Notes under the pieces: generated by a model | Told to the model about the DNA's origin: nothing | What the model saw: the letters and a program-made list of their open reading frames with translations, nothing else | Database searches by the model: none | Position numbers and translations under genes: made by a program | Origin: Apus apus | Taxonomy: Eukaryota; Chordata; Aves; Apodiformes; Apodidae | Length of the DNA stretch: 64,000 bases | Reading direction: 5' to 3' | NCBI RefSeq assembly: GCF_020740795.1 | Contig: NC_067312.1 | Span: 63,942,905 to 64,006,904 of the forward strand | Part shown: piece by piece, positions 14,201 through 29,200 of the stretch | Numbering within the stretch: the first letter of the stretch is position 1 | How the letters are laid out: every line of letters begins with the position of its first letter

Positions 14201-17200
14201 AATATATATATATTATTTTTTCAAGTGTTTAGAAATTGCGTTGATTCTTCTTTTAATGCTAGCTGACATCAAGATTTCACCTGTGCCTGCAAACCTGTTG
14301 CATCCTAAAAATGCTCAGAGAAGGACATGGTGCATATGAATGTGTGTCCATCCTTATGCATATGATATTCAGTTAGTGTACAGCTGTACATTTTGCTCCA
14401 ATTTGTGCTGTGTTTGACTTTGATCACATGAAAAGAGAATAGCCTGTTCCTTGAGCAACCTGAGGTAGTTAAATCTCAGTCTGGTTCATACCTATTCATA
14501 TTAACGAACTGACTCTCTCATGAGGTTTTCACGTCTCTTCTCTTTCATTAAAGCCTTGCAGCTCTCCAAATTTGGTATAAATACATCTGCTAGCTGTCAT
14601 ATAACATACATAAGAAATGCTGTACTTCAAAATCAGTTGCTTTACTTTCTTCACTTTTCAGCCTTAAGTTCAGGCTGTTGTACTAAATGTATGGAATTAC
14701 ACAAGTACAAAATGCTTATGTTATGGCTATCATCAACCTCTGTTATAGCAGCTGTTAAGCAGCTCTCTGCTCCTTTGTGATTACGGTACCTGTAGCTCAT
14801 TTTCTGCCTGTTTCAACAGTTTTGGAATATTGATGGCAGTCAATATTTGGCTTTCCATTTGCACAGTAGAAGTGATACTTGGTCATAGCATTATTCAGAG
14901 GCATGGTTTTTTAGGTGTATTTTCTTCCGTACACAGTGCCATGTGCCACAGAACACTAGAGCATGGCTGTAGAGCTACTGGAGGCATTTTGCCTCTAAAT
15001 GACAAGATTTTGTAGAAACAGACAACAAATAAATCATTGACTTGGGCACTATTCTTAGTTTATCCAGTACAGAGGCCTCTCTAATCTGCTATGAAGAGGA
15101 CAGCAGAAGATTTTACAATGGAAAAGGTATTTTCTTCAGTCCAGGGCTGGAATAATTCTATTATGTAAGCTATGAATACAAGCTTGTCAGAAGATAAAAC
15201 ACTCTGACTTCTGCTCACACATCCAAAAAAGGTTTATTCAGACTGGTGTGGCATAGAAGAGATGTTTAGTGGAATGATGGGACATACCTTCTGAAATAAG
15301 ATGTGAGACTTAAGACTTTAGGCCTCTGGCCTGCAACATGTTCAGCAGGGTGTCCTTTCATGCATTAGCACATTTCATCCTACCCAGTTGCAGTCATCTC
15401 TGCTTGAAGTATGTTGCTGGTATGTCTTCTGGATGCTGTCTAGATAAATCTCTTTATCCTGCTCTCTCTCCTCTGCTTTTAAGCCTGCCAGAGTCTGTCA
15501 TCTTGATTTGAGATCCTGAAATGTTTTGCTTCTGTCCCTTTGGCTTTTAATTTCTGTAAGAATAACCAGTTCCTTTATCAGAATAAACTTGTGTATGGGA
15601 GTAAGAATAGCTTAAATAACACTACCTCTTAGTATTTTGGCCTTTCACACTACTGCATTTCCTTTGTCAAATGCTTTTGTTCTGCCAACAACTAACAAGT
15701 AAATCCAAAGGCTACCCAAAATCAATGATGTAATTTTATTTGTGACAGATATTTCCCTATACAGTGTACCAAGCATGGCTGTGGACAGTAGGGGAGGAAT
15801 TATTCCACACTCTTTCAGTTGATCATTTGCAATTTCTCACCAGTCCAACTGCTATTGCAAGATTAATCTTTTTTGTTTAAAAGAGACAAAGTGGGATAAC
15901 AGGGCTTCTAAAGCAACACGATGATCCAATATGTGTCCTCCATCTACAGAGGCACCTTTGCAGCAGTGTTGACTGCAAATCAGCCCAAGGGTAATACTGA
16001 TTTGCCTGCAGTTTTGCAAACGAGCTTGTAGCTAACATCTCTGGTTATTCAAGACGCCTTTTTCCTCCTATATGACTGATGTGCATTTTTCAGCTGAGGG
16101 ACTGGTTTGTCGCAAGTTGCTGTAGGTTTGAACTTTTTAGATCTGTTATTTTACAGACTGAGTAGTGTAGGTGCCTGTTGGGGTGGATCACAGGAAACTT
16201 TGTGGAAAAGTTTGTGTGGCTGTGGGGCGTCAAATACCATAACCACTGTACAGTTCTGGAGTTTTTTATATGTAAGAGATATGCCTGAGAAGTGTTCATG
16301 TCTGATAAGATTATATTGGGGTTGTTAAAGACAGTGGTTGTTCTTTAGGCTTGCTTTCCAAACTGGCCTTTTACCACGTCTCTTTCTCATTATTTCTGTT
16401 CAGCGCTTCTTATTCACACCAGATTCAAAGGGAACAGGGAAAAAGTTTATATTTTAGATTACGGGTTTTAATTTTTTTTCCCCTTCAAAAATCCTTGTTA
16501 ATGCAACAACTTAATTTTCACAGGAAGTCTGAATTTTTCAGGTTGTGGAGAAGATTAGTGCCAAACAACAAAACCTTTTGAAGTTCAGAAAACTTTCTGC
16601 AGTACGAGGAACTTGACACACCTGTCCATCAGAAAGTTTTTGTTAGCAGAAACTATTCAAATCAGAAGAGATTAAGTTCCTTTGACTTTTAAAATACATT
16701 GATTAATAATGTACCTTTGAACACTTCATTAGAATGAAACTTAGTCTGTTGCCTTGATTAGTGTATAGCACTTTCCCTTTTCTGTTATTTAATCTTAAAA
16801 TATTCCATTCAGTTGTTACTGCATATCTAAAAAAGGAAAAGAAACATTTATTGCAAAAAGTTTAGTTAGAGTGCTTTGCAACTGTTTATTTTAACTTGCT
16901 TAGATACAAGATATGATCCCATGGTAAGCCGAAGCCATGTCTTTGAAAATACTCCCTATGACAACAATTCTTTATTTGGAAACTTGAGACAACTTTTTCC
17001 TTTTTATCTTTTAGCTGTTATTTTACATAGGCTTAGTAGTACCAAATACTCAATATATGTTCTATTTGAAAAAATATTTATATTCGTATCAGAAAAATCC
17101 TGCTGTCACAAAGTTTACATGCTTTGCCCTGATATTTCTAAATACAGTTCATTTATATGCAACTATTGCTAACAGTTGTAGTGAGCATCACTTTCTTTCT

Positions 17201-20200
17201 TAAGTGCACTTGATCTAATTTTTTTTTCATGGATTGCTGACTTTTGTGGTCTCTTTATAAAGCATTTAGGAATCCTGACTCTCATGCAAATGTAAGGAGT
17301 GCTTTAATTTGCTTGTGACCCTATGAACAATATTGTACTAGTTTTAGGTCATAACTGTGATCTTTTTTCATCTCCAGAAGTTCAGCTAAGATTTTTCTGA
17401 TATTTTAAAGACACCTACTAGGAACTTAGCTGCTGTTCAGACCTCTAGTTATCAGAAGTGTAAGGACAAATCCTTACCTAGTTTTTCATTATGTGAAGGG
17501 GGAATATGGGAGGTAGATAAATGAAAGACATAGCAGGACAGTATCAGCTAGTAAGAGTACCCCAAATTGCTACAGCCAGTGTTACATTGTTACACAGGTG
17601 AGTCTCCTCACTCCTGAGGTGTTTTGAGGTAAACACTGCCTTTGTGTGGATTCTTCCCATTCTTAGCTGCAGAAGAGGATCCTGGAGGAGTGACCGAACT
17701 GGCATGGGGTAGCTCAGCATTTCCACGGACAACATTCAGCAGGGTTAGCATGTTGAGATGCCCTAGCTCTCCATCATCTGAAAACAGCTAGAGGGAATGA
17801 GTTCAGAGAGTAGAGGTTCAGGAATAGTAGTGATTAATAGGGAAGACAGACAGGTTTACAGGTTTAACTGCAAAGTTGGGGTTAATTTGTAAGTGAGGGA
17901 AAAAGGAGTATGAATGGTAAGTAACTAAAGTGTTCAGAGCAACAAAACATCTAACCATGCTGGCAGGTGTGAGTGAACATCAAAACCTGTGCTATAGATA
18001 TTTTTGAAACAAATCTGTGGTACGGAAGTGCAAGTGTGATGCAGGGTGCTTTGGTCAGTCAATAGCATTGTTGTGTTTGGCCAGAAAGCTGGCCAAGGCA
18101 ATGATGGGCACCAGACAGGCTCCAGGCTCAAGCAATGACATCTTAAAAACTGCTCTGTCATGTAGTCTTATTCACTTGGGAGCTTCCATGCTGCTCTGCT
18201 CTTTTGAAATTCAGCTGTAGTTGAACCTGACAATTTTGCCATGCCTTGTTCCTCATCCTGCTCACGTCTGGTGTTTTCTGGCCTCCCTTGAAACCTGGGA
18301 GCTTGAGGGATAGAAAAATAACAGGGACTAAGACATTTGCAGGATTTGCAGACTTCTGGAATATAAGGTCCCCTGTGCTTTTGGGAAGCACCTTGGATTC
18401 GCAGTTCTCTCTACATAAAATCTCAAAGCACATAAAACTGCTTATTTGGTTTTTTTAAGCAAAGGTTCCACTTAAACCTCTTAAATTGCTCATTTAATCT
18501 TAGTTTATGTTGGCCAAAAATAAAAGCTGGTGCTTTGTAGTCAGGCAGGGCTGGTCCAAGAGGGAAATAATTTGTTTTTTTCTCATTGAATTTGTTAGTG
18601 CTGTAACCCTTTAAAACATACACAAGGTGTGACAGGAAGTGACAATTCAGTGCTCCTGTGGTCGGGATTTCTAAGGTCTCAGGAAAGATTAGATAAGGGA
18701 ATAGTTGCTATATGCAAACATATAAGACTCCTTAAGAACAAGTCCCAGCACCAGTAAGAGAAAACTCCGTGGCTTTCATCCTGTGACATAAGCTCTAGTT
18801 TATCTTCTACACAGGATACCACCTCATTAGATCTCACTTAAGATGTGAAGTGTATCTTCTGATCTAACTCACCAAAGTGTAATCAAAGCCATAGATGTTT
18901 TTATTCCCCTCCTAAAAGAAAATGGAGATTAAATTAGTCTGAGAACCTCTGTCACCAAAGCTTTTGTCTTGGTAGGAAAATAAACTCTTTATTGTCCCCT
19001 TCCCATGACAACAGTGGCTGTGTCATTGCTATGAAATTGCAGAAATTAAACCTTATTATGGAAAGCTTCTGTAAATGGGGTCATTCAGGCCAGGCATTAA
19101 ATTAGTGGGCAATACAGTTTAGCTTTCTTTAGTAATAATAGCATCCTGCAGTTTTTCTGAAGCTTTAGTCTTCCAAAGGAGGGTGAGTGTGTGTAATTGT
19201 CATGTTGTATTTTAAATTTGTGTCATTGTTCATATCCTGCTGTTAATGACAGCTTTTTTTCTCTAAATTTTCTGAGTTAGCATTTTATTAGAAAATAATG
19301 AAAAGAGAAGCCAGGGAAAGGCTTGGACTGCACGTCTTAGCTCGCAGGTTCTAGTTCCTTAAGATGTATTTCTGAGGCAATGGTATGTGCTGTGCAAGGG
19401 CAAAGCACTGTGGTGGTAATACTGCTTTTGTAAAATAAACCAAACACTTCTAATACTTTGAGAAAACCCTTTATTGTGAAAAATCTGCAGGTAGACTCTT
19501 GATAGAAGTAAGTGAATTACAATATAAGACCCAGATTCCTCTTTGCCACATCAACTCACAAATAATCTGCTAAGCACTAGGTACTGTAATGCAGGATGTT
19601 TTTCTCCCAGCTTGCCAATCAAGTTAATTTCTGTTAGTCATTTAGTCTGAGTAGTGAACGTGGAATGCATTTTTCCTAAATGAGACATTCTCTTTGGAAC
19701 TGAAACAAGAGCTACAAATTTTATGAGTGCTGAAATATCCATGGCAGTGTTTCAGTTTTCCTTTCTTCATTACTGAAATTCCACTATGGCAGCTCAGAAT
19801 ACTGTTCAGATGTATATTGCTGTCAAGTCAATAGGTGAAGACTTTTCAGGACCTTAGTATAAAAGATACATTGTAATTTTGCTCTTTAATATATGCTATA
19901 TTGTCAACATGTTGCAGAGGCATTTGACATTGTTATGAATCCTGCAATAAACATTTCTATATCTGTTTTATTTTTATTTATTTATTTTTCACTCTGCAGT
20001 TCAGATGGAGAAAACGGAACAGACGAAAAAAGAAAGGTGGGAAAATTACCTACTGTGTTGCCGCAAACCCTGGCCAGTGAAGTGGAATATTTTGATGACC
20101 GGAAAAAAGTGGACATTGCTAGGTAATGACAGAAATGCTGTCAGTTTTCTTCTAGTTAGGTAATCAGAATTGTTACAGCCCACTCAAGAAGCTGTACTGA

Positions 20201-23200
20201 GTGGCAAGCTTTATCAGACATCCCAGTTGTGGGTTAGCTTGCACACTATGCAAATCAACAGGAATCAGCCACATTCCAGGAGCTGCTCTGTTACCAAACA
20301 CAAGTAGTCACAATAGTGGGAATTTAGACTTTGGGCTGGCTTTAATTCCATGTTCTAGGAAAAAATATATTACACTGTTTGGTATCAGTGCTAGTTTCAT
20401 CCCTTTCACAGTCAACTTGACAGGCAGTCTAACTGAGCTGCAGTTTGAGTTCTAGGCTGTTCCCAGAACACTTCCCTGCTGCAATATTGATTATCCATGG
20501 TAAAGCTGTGACAAAAGGGGGTTTTTTTGTACTTTATGCTGTGTATTGCATCAGATTATTGTAATGACTGCAAAACAGTCATTCTTTCTCTGTCAGAGAA
20601 CAGGAATGCATTTTAAACTCTTCAAAGAAAAGAAAATTAAATAATACTAAAATCTCCTTTGAAGGACAATACAAATTTTGCACTCCTTTCACTTTGTCAA
20701 CAGAGCAGCCAGTACACAAGTTAGCAGTCAACCTGACAATTTTTGGTAACAAGGCAGATATTTAAAAAACATCACTTAATTTCCTGAAGCATCTTTGAGG
20801 AGAAGATATTTGAAGAAATATTTATTACTCTTTTTTATTTTGCAAGCTCTCCTTCCAGTCTTACCTTTCATATTCAATGTAATTGACTGTATGTTGGTAG
20901 GATGCTGACTTTTCTTTAAAGTTTACTATTCGTTTCAGTTTGTCCTGTACTTTACATAGGCTCACAAATACATGTACACATGTATTTTAGAGGGTTTTTT
21001 CTGTGGGGGACCACCTGAGATATGCAGCCAGTGCACTTGCTATCTTAATCGGACCTGTAGAGTCTCTTTCCTAAATCCAGCTTTATCTCCATTACACTTC
21101 GGAGTTCTCTTCCTTTCACACTTACAGTTTTACTGGACAACTCAAGTTTAGGAAAGTAAAGAAGACTTATTATGCAGGATAAGGTGCAGTAAATGGAAAT
21201 CCTCTTTCCCCGTTAAGTCTTCAGCAAAACATGTTCTTCAGGTCATTCAGCGTAGGAGTTGTGTGTTGTATTTTTCATTCTGTTCTTCAGTCTGCAACTG
21301 AGAGCCACTAAAAAGAGCTACCTTATTTTTACAGCCTGTTTTTTTTCCCTGCTAAATAGCTCTTGGAGATAATGTTCTTCTCTTCCTGATTTATGAAACA
21401 CTGTTACCTCACCTCTGTTTTTGTATTTCTGAACAGTCCATGCCATTATTTTCTTCTGCATGAGCAAAGTAAGCTTACTTTCCCAGCCATCTGCAGAGAC
21501 TTTCCTCTATCCTTTTTCTACTCTAAAGTTGTTGGGTTTTGGGTTGGTTTTCTTTTTCCAATATGACTGGCTTGAGCTGTACAGCTTCCTTTACAACTGG
21601 CACTCCCAATTCCCTTTTGTCTCCTCTTAAGATTGCTGGCTGTCTTAATAATTTCATTGCATTACACTACACAGTTCATAGCCACTCTATGTTTTTTTCT
21701 CTTATTGTACTTTGAAAATGATCTTACATTTTGTACTACAAGTTCATGGTTTTCAGTACACCACCTTGTGCTCACAGCTACTAAATTTTACTTTATCCTG
21801 CATTAGTAAATAAAGTGCTTTGAGTTAATATGTCACATGTTGCCCAGAAACAACTGAAGATGGAGCTAAGCACTGTTATAATGCATTAAGTTGCAAAAAT
21901 GTCTTAAACTTTTATATTATTTATTTATTAAATCTCATAATTTAAAATATTCCTTTAATTTAAAGTTAAAGGAAGAGCTTCGGTGAAGGCTGGCATGGTT
22001 TAAGAATAAGATATACTCCTCTTTATTGCTGCATATTCCTTGATTAATCAGATAACAGTTATTAAAGGATTAATGTTTCCTAGAAAAGCACATCATGTTC
22101 ATAAATTACCAAGACTGAAACCAAGATTATATGGAATGTTTTTTTTTAATCTTCAGAACAAAGAGCAGCACAGATAGTCCACTCCTGACAATGGATATCA
22201 AGAGTGACTCCAAGATTGAAAGGAAAAAACGTGCCTCAAATCAGGTAGGACAGAGGATGGACTTGTTTGTTTATATATATTAAGAGTAAATATGCAACTA
22301 CCATGAGAGCCCCTGTGTTTAGCAATATTACAGTTCGTGGTTGTATAAGGACTTAGATGCCTTTTTCGTCTGTGTGTTAGAATCTGGGTGAAGCAGGAAA
22401 TAGAATTAATAATCACATAAAAAAATAAGAATTTATTGTATGACAGTTGGGCAAAATGAGAGGGTATTGGGAATGCAGGAAGCAGAATGGGTCACTTGAT
22501 GGTAAAAATATCTAATAAGGGATGTGTCTCCGGGTGTGGGGCTTTTTGTTTTTTAGCTGAAGGCAAATGCACACTTTCATAAGCTGTTTCTAGATGTTCC
22601 CATTGATGAGCCACTGAAACAAAGTAAGTATTAACCCCCTTGTCATTGCTGGCTGTAGATCTGAGACGATGTTGTTACCCACCAACTTTGGTGATGTACA
22701 AGAGGGAGCACCTAAATTTTAAAAACCTTAAACTGCAGCTAGGTAGAGCTGCAAGGCCTTCATCTGCATGCAGTGGGTGTTCTTGTTGTAATCTTGCAAA
22801 AGTTAAATCTTCAATTGTGGTGCATCTTTGGGAATTGTAACCCACTTTGCACTTCTTAGCAGAGTACCCTAATGCAACTTTTTTTTTGGTACTGAAGCTT
22901 CCTTACTAAAGGCACTTCTTAATCGAGACAGCAGTGGTTATGAGACTAGCCTGAGATTTTGCTGTTGATGATGCTTTAAGATTTAAAAAGACTGGTAGGA
23001 GAAAGACTTAAAATGTTTAAAGATTCTGCTCTTCCCTGTGGCAGTTATAACAAGTGAAGTTGACATAGACATACATTAACGTTTCTTGAAAGGAATACAA
23101 GGAAGGCAGTTCATGCGTGAGAAATGGTTTGCTCAATGGCTGTGAAGTAAAAGCAGTGTTACTTTACATACCAGACAACTGCTGTAGAGCTAAAGGCTTA

Positions 23201-26200
23201 AATCTAAAACCTTTCACTAAGCTTTTTACATGTTCACTATATAGCTACGTGAAAGCTAGTAAAAAAGTCTATAGGAAGCTAGGTGGTAGTTTCTCCAAAA
23301 GTATTCTTGGCTTCTGGATGCCTTTTGCATGTTATGCATTTTAGTGTTTGCCCTTGAGATGTTCTGAGTCTAAACTTAGGCCTGTGAAATCTTCTGAGCT
23401 TGTCAGTATTAAACTTACTGAACATTTCAAAGTTTGTCACTGTTTATCAAAAGGTATAATCCTAAACATATTATGGCTTTGAAAAGGCCAAACTTATGAC
23501 AGTTGGCTTGGGTTGTGGTTACCTTAAAGATTATAGAGTATCTGTTTGTTTCAGGTTTTACCTGTGCTCTGCAGAAAGAGATTCTGTATCAAGGAAAGTT
23601 ATTCCTTTCTGAAAATTGGATTTGCTTTCATTCCAAGGTTTTTGGTAAAGACACTAAGGTTAGTAAAATATGTATCAGGACAGTAAGTAATGCTATCCTT
23701 TAACAATTAATTCATCACCAGAAGTTCCGGTTATTATGCAAGGCAAGAATACTAATAATATGTCTAAGTATTACTGAATACAAGCACCATTCAGAAGAGA
23801 TGCCTGAAAGTCATTTTGTAACTGGAGCACTATGATTATTAAAGATGAAGTCTCTCTCCTAAGGATTTCCTGTCTGAAAAAAAACAGACTAAAGGAAAGG
23901 ATTAGACATGCACCAGTGAGGGCATTGCCAAGCCCAGCAGCACAAACTGTACAAAGTGTCTCTCTTGGGATAAGTGTAGGAAACAGGAGGAGGAGGAAGG
24001 AAGGCTGAAAAGGACTTAGAAGACTGTAGTTGGGCAACTGGAGGGAAGGATCAAGCATATTAAGACGAAGAAGAACCAAAACTGGCTTCTAAGTTGAGTA
24101 GCAAAGATCTTTGAGGGATTCTTCTAGCACTTCTGCGTTGTCACGATCCGGTATTTGGATACGTGGCAATTTTTTACGATCTTGCCAGGACAAAACAAAG
24201 ATAACACAACATCGGGTGCACAAAGAGGCACCGGGGCTGGTGTGTGGTCTTACAAGAGATCGGGCAGAACCACCTTGCTTTCCAACACTCCTCACTGCAG
24301 TGGGAGGCTGGTGCGGCTGGATTCTGCCTCCCCTCTCCTGGGATAAGCTACACGGCAGCTGCTCCCTTTGTTGTCCAGCAGGACCTGAGAAGAAGTTTAA
24401 AGGTGATCCCAAATGGTGAAATTAAGACACAAACGAGGTCAGATGTCACACACACAACAAACTTTTATTAGAGTAACACAACAAAGTCCCTAGCGTGGAT
24501 AGGACAGGGAGGAAAACAGAGACAGAAAAGAAAGGAGAAAGCAGAGATACAGAGGACAGCAAGAGAGAGCATAGTTACCACCACGGTCCAGCGATGTCAT
24601 CAGTGGGGAAGTGGTTCCTGGTGGGGAAGTGCTTCCCTGCACCCATGGTGTCCCAGATTTTTATAGAGTTCTTACCCACTGCACCCCCACTTTTCTCCCT
24701 GAATAAGTGAGAAAAGCCTTCTGTCTTCTCTGTGCTCCTCCGAGATAGGAGGGGGGTAGGTATAGCCCAGGTCTATGCCCTGCAGATACTCTTTGTTTGG
24801 CTAATTGATGAGATGAGCCAAAGCAAAAGAGGAGGTTGAGACCACTGGCACCACAGGATTAGTTTATTGCAGTGAAGGTTCGGTCCCAGGAATTGGCTTG
24901 AGACCAGTGGCGTGAGACCGGCACTCTTTGTCTTGTCCTGCTACGTCGGTGGTTTTCATGAGATATGAAGGCCTGGTTATCACTGGATATTCTGCTCCCA
25001 GCGCCAGCTGTAGAGCTCCTTTGTCTCCAATCTCAGCATGTCCCACACTAAACTCCCCAGTTTTCAGGTACACATCACAGGAGGGGAAACAAAAGGTTGG
25101 GTGGGTTGCTGAGACATCTCTTTAGTCCATCAACAAATGTTGTTTAACTCTCAGATCAGAAAGCAGATATCCAGAGTGCCTAAGTCCATTGCTTATCTCT
25201 TGGATTGTTTGAGACAAGCACTATACATCCTGAATGCCACATGCGTAAACAGAGAACAGGGAAAGAAAAAACAGTTTGCTAGGTTTTTACTTGTGAGCTA
25301 GTATGGAACAGCAGTGGGACATGAACGGTTGGGAAGATCCTAGTTTACAAGATAAAAATTTACTCTTTCTTGGTTCATATAGCACCCACCTGAGGGGGCC
25401 CCTGTGGTAAATGATACACATATGGATAAAAACAAAGCCATGTCTTCCAAAAAGATTTGTGTCTAGTTCTGTTGAGTTGGAGGTTTTGGTGTGGTTTTCT
25501 TCCAGCTGTCTTGCTTTACCTCTGCATCACACACTTAAAACTTTGTTTAGTCACATAAAGCAGGCACAAGTTTTTAGGAATACCATCAACAAAAAAAACA
25601 GGAAAATTTAGGATATAATGAAAAATAATGTCATGGGAGGGGAAGGAGGAAATCCATCTTGACAAGAAGAGGAACCTTTTTAGTAGTCAGATACACTAAC
25701 AAAACTTCCAAGAGAAGAAGTCTCCATTGCTGAGAACTTACAATACAATTTAAACTCAGTGGTAAATTGTTTTATTGTGAGAAATAGCAAGTATACTAGT
25801 AAATTTTTCAGTGTTAATTCTTTTATCTATAGAAATTTTTTTATTGAGAGCCATGCAAGTCAGGAGATTTGAATCTGTGGTGTAAACACTGTGCATGTTC
25901 AAAAGCAAAAGATTGATTCTGCAGGATTAATAGTCTTTGAAAAACATCACTGTCTTTCCAGGTAGTTATATTTTGAATATATATTGCCATTGAATCTTTC
26001 CTGGAGTTAAGCATTATCTTCTGCATTTTAGTTGCTTTCCAGAGTGCCTGCAGGTAGACCGTGTTTCCTAAAATAATTATCATTCCACGTAGAAATAAAG
26101 TAGTTTGCAGTGACTTTATCATTTTAATCTAATGCTGGGGTAACGGTGCAGTAAACCTGTACTTAATCCCACTTAAGTACACTTTAGTCTTGATTACAGT

Positions 26201-29200
26201 AATGTTATCCATCAAAATAGCATGCAGTCGAATGCCATTAACATCTCTGATTTAAGGTTCTTTGAGGTGAACTGAACCAATTAGAAGACTTCTAAGCTGT
26301 TTGGTTTTTTTATCATTACTGTTAGCAGGATTTCTTCTGGAAAATCTTACGGTTTTATTTTGGTTTGGTTGTTTGTTTGTTTTTTAAATGATGCAGATTC
26401 TGATCTGATTATTCTAGGGTTCTGGTGTTTTCCATCAAATACACATGGAAGGTGTTCCCTTCTCCCTGCTCCCAGAAAAAGCTGTTTCAAAAACCATTGC
26501 AAAATCTTTGTGGAATGTTACAATATCCAGTGTAAGAAGAAAAGGAATAGTGGAGGACCTGTTTAATTACCCGATGTGGCTTCTGAAGCAGGACAAAAAG
26601 AGCTGACATGTTCAAATCAATAGAACAAATGATGACCAGATTCACATAGTCTTAGACCAGACATGGGACAAAGAATAATTAAAATTATATGCTTTGGGTT
26701 GGACTGGGTTGTGTTTTTTCAGATAGCACACTTTTTTAACAAAACTGCTGACACAAGAGCATGTCTCTAGCCCATAGATGGCAAGCAGATACTCAACTAG
26801 CCATGCATAAACAGTGACTGGCAATCTTGCACCCAAACTAATGCACAGAAATATATTTTTTGTTAGCTGGAGCAATTTTTATGTTTCCCAGCTTTGTGTT
26901 GCTATTCAAAAAAAAAGTTAACAAGGTTTTCTGAAACTCTGCACAGAGTAACTTCATGCTCCTTCTGCACTGACATGGTTTTAATTCAGTGCTATGATCA
27001 CTTGTTGAACAATCTTTGAACACTTTTGATCTTGCTTCCAAATTCCTCAGGTACTTGTGGCAGTGTGTGCCAATGAAATTTTTAGCAGAAGCTGCATCCT
27101 AAATGTGTGTATCTGGGATTGTTATATTTGCCTAACTCGCTAAGCTCTAAGCTTTTCAACTGAAACTCAAACTAGGTATTCCATCCTATGTAGTGTGGGG
27201 TTTACAATAAGAGCCCATAAAGAATATCTGAAGTGAAGGACTCTGAAACTTAACAGGCATGAAGCTGATGGAGTTGGATGTAAACACAAAGCAGGAAGGA
27301 AAATAGAGAACTTTTCGATTTATATGTGGACAGTCTGGATATCACACACAGGAATCAGTTTAAGTCAGTGTGTGTATGTATTGGATGTTTCAGCATCACT
27401 GAAGGATGAGCTGTTTACTCAGCTGCTTACTGCAAGCTAAAGGATCTGTAAGTGGTGAGAATACCTTTATGTTCATTCTTCAACAAGCCTCCCTGTCTCA
27501 TGTGTTCTGATATGTTTTGTTTCTAAACAAAGAAGCCTAGCTTTAAAAGTGGTTTGTTCTGCAGATCTACAAGAAACTAAGCCAGTAGTCTTGGAAGAGG
27601 CAGAACAGATCAGGTCAGGATGACATGAACAAGAGCCTGGATTGGCATTTGATAGAAATAGAAGTAAAAATAGTTAAAACATAGTAATAATGTAGAACTG
27701 TACCTGTTCCATGTGAAATATTAGTAATTTGGGACACAGCAGAGAAATCTTGAAGTGAAGAGTGTTGAAGGTCTGGCTTATCACAGTTGGTGGGCTGGCT
27801 CGTTGTGAAAGAGCATGCAGATTTGTATATGTGTATTACGACTCTTAACACTACATTTATCTTGTTTCAGATAAGTATACCTGTGCTCTCAGTGACACTT
27901 CTGAAGAAAACCAAAACTGCCCTTCTTGTGCCAAATGCTCTGATCATAGCAACAGTCACAGACAGGGTAAGCAGAGGTAGAGGACAAAGGTATTGCACTC
28001 TGTCTGCTTTCTTTTTATTTTTCTACTGTTTTTTTCTTCCCTCCCTACTTACTGGCCGTGATATTAGGGATTCCTGAAAGTGCGAAGTGTCTGTTTAAAC
28101 AACTATAAGAATTTGTTGCATCTCAGGTTTTATACTTGGGACCTTGGATTATCTAGTTTCTTAGGTTATGACTCTAGCTTCTTCTGCCTCTTCTCTTGGG
28201 TCAGGCAAGGACCATTTTTATTCCACCTACTAACTCGCTGTCTTTTTTCTTTGCAGTAAATAAAGCTATGTAGAACTTGGTGAGAAAATAAGAAATGGAT
28301 TTGCCACATGCTATCTGTTATCTATCATTCCCTATTCTCCAAGACTGCTGAGTAGTGACTGGGGCAACTGAAACAGTTGGGTTGGGAAGTGCATGCACAG
28401 AGGGTTACTTGCCTTGTTGGCAGCTCTGATGGTATTCTTTAATTTACTTGGGTCTCTTACCTGACCAGCAATACCTTAGATGCACAAAATACAGTTGTTT
28501 AAGGTTGTTTAAGGTGATACTCAGGAATAGTAATTGCATCATTCGGTAGAAAATATTATTATCCTAAGGGTGCCATTAGAACCAGCCCATTTTTATTGCA
28601 CAAATATTACGTGAATGCAGGAGACTGCACAAAAAAGGAGTTATGGTTTGGGTTTTTTGTAAAAAGGTAGGTGAAACATAGTATTGAAAGTATTTTTTTA
28701 AAAAGGAACAGATCTCAACTATGCTTCCTGCAGCAGAACATAATCACTTTTATGTGCCTGTTCCGTGTTTCTTATGATTAACTTCATGAGGGTCATGGGC
28801 TTGAGAGGAATTGAGATTTCTTCCTGCTATATGAAAGTTCTTGAAAATAGTTACTTGATCAGCAAAACCATGTGTCAGTTTTCTTCAAATAAAAGGAAGC
28901 TTATACTGTAATCCTTTTCTCAAACAGTTTTGGAACTCTTATTTTTCAGTACATGTTTGTCTCCTTACTCTCCAGAGATACCACCTACAAGCTATTAAAA
29001 TCTATCTGTAGACATCTTGAGGTAAGTACTAGTGGGAGTGAAGTTGGTGTGTAGCTTTGTGTTCGTTATTACTGCTTTCCTGCTTTTAAATGCTAGGTGG
29101 TTTCTGAGTGTGTTCCTTGTTAACACTGCTGCTTTTTTTCAGGATACAGGCATGGGCAACAGTCCAAATCCCTCTTCTGCAGAAAACAGTTTCAGGGCTG

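Larger units (their letters stand above)
5004..19999 (+). other. GRAMD2B: GRAMD2B intron 1 (about 15 kb)
   Basis: A long first intron. Positions 5004-5250 are the tail of the CpG island. The intron also contains the first copy of the 846-bp repeat and two CR1 fragments, listed separately. The remaining stretches (about 5250-5690, 6540-10525, 11040-11975 and 12690-19999) are AT-rich single-copy DNA in which I see no exon, RNA gene or clear repeat, only short homopolymer runs such as T-tracts near 7612 and 13325. Confidence 0.8.

Noticed and set aside
24089..24419. Overlapping open frames of about 100 codons in the LTR-like block
   Set aside because: Both strands are open over the same region, no domain is visible and no splice link to GRAMD2B exists. 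They are better explained by GC-rich repeat DNA.
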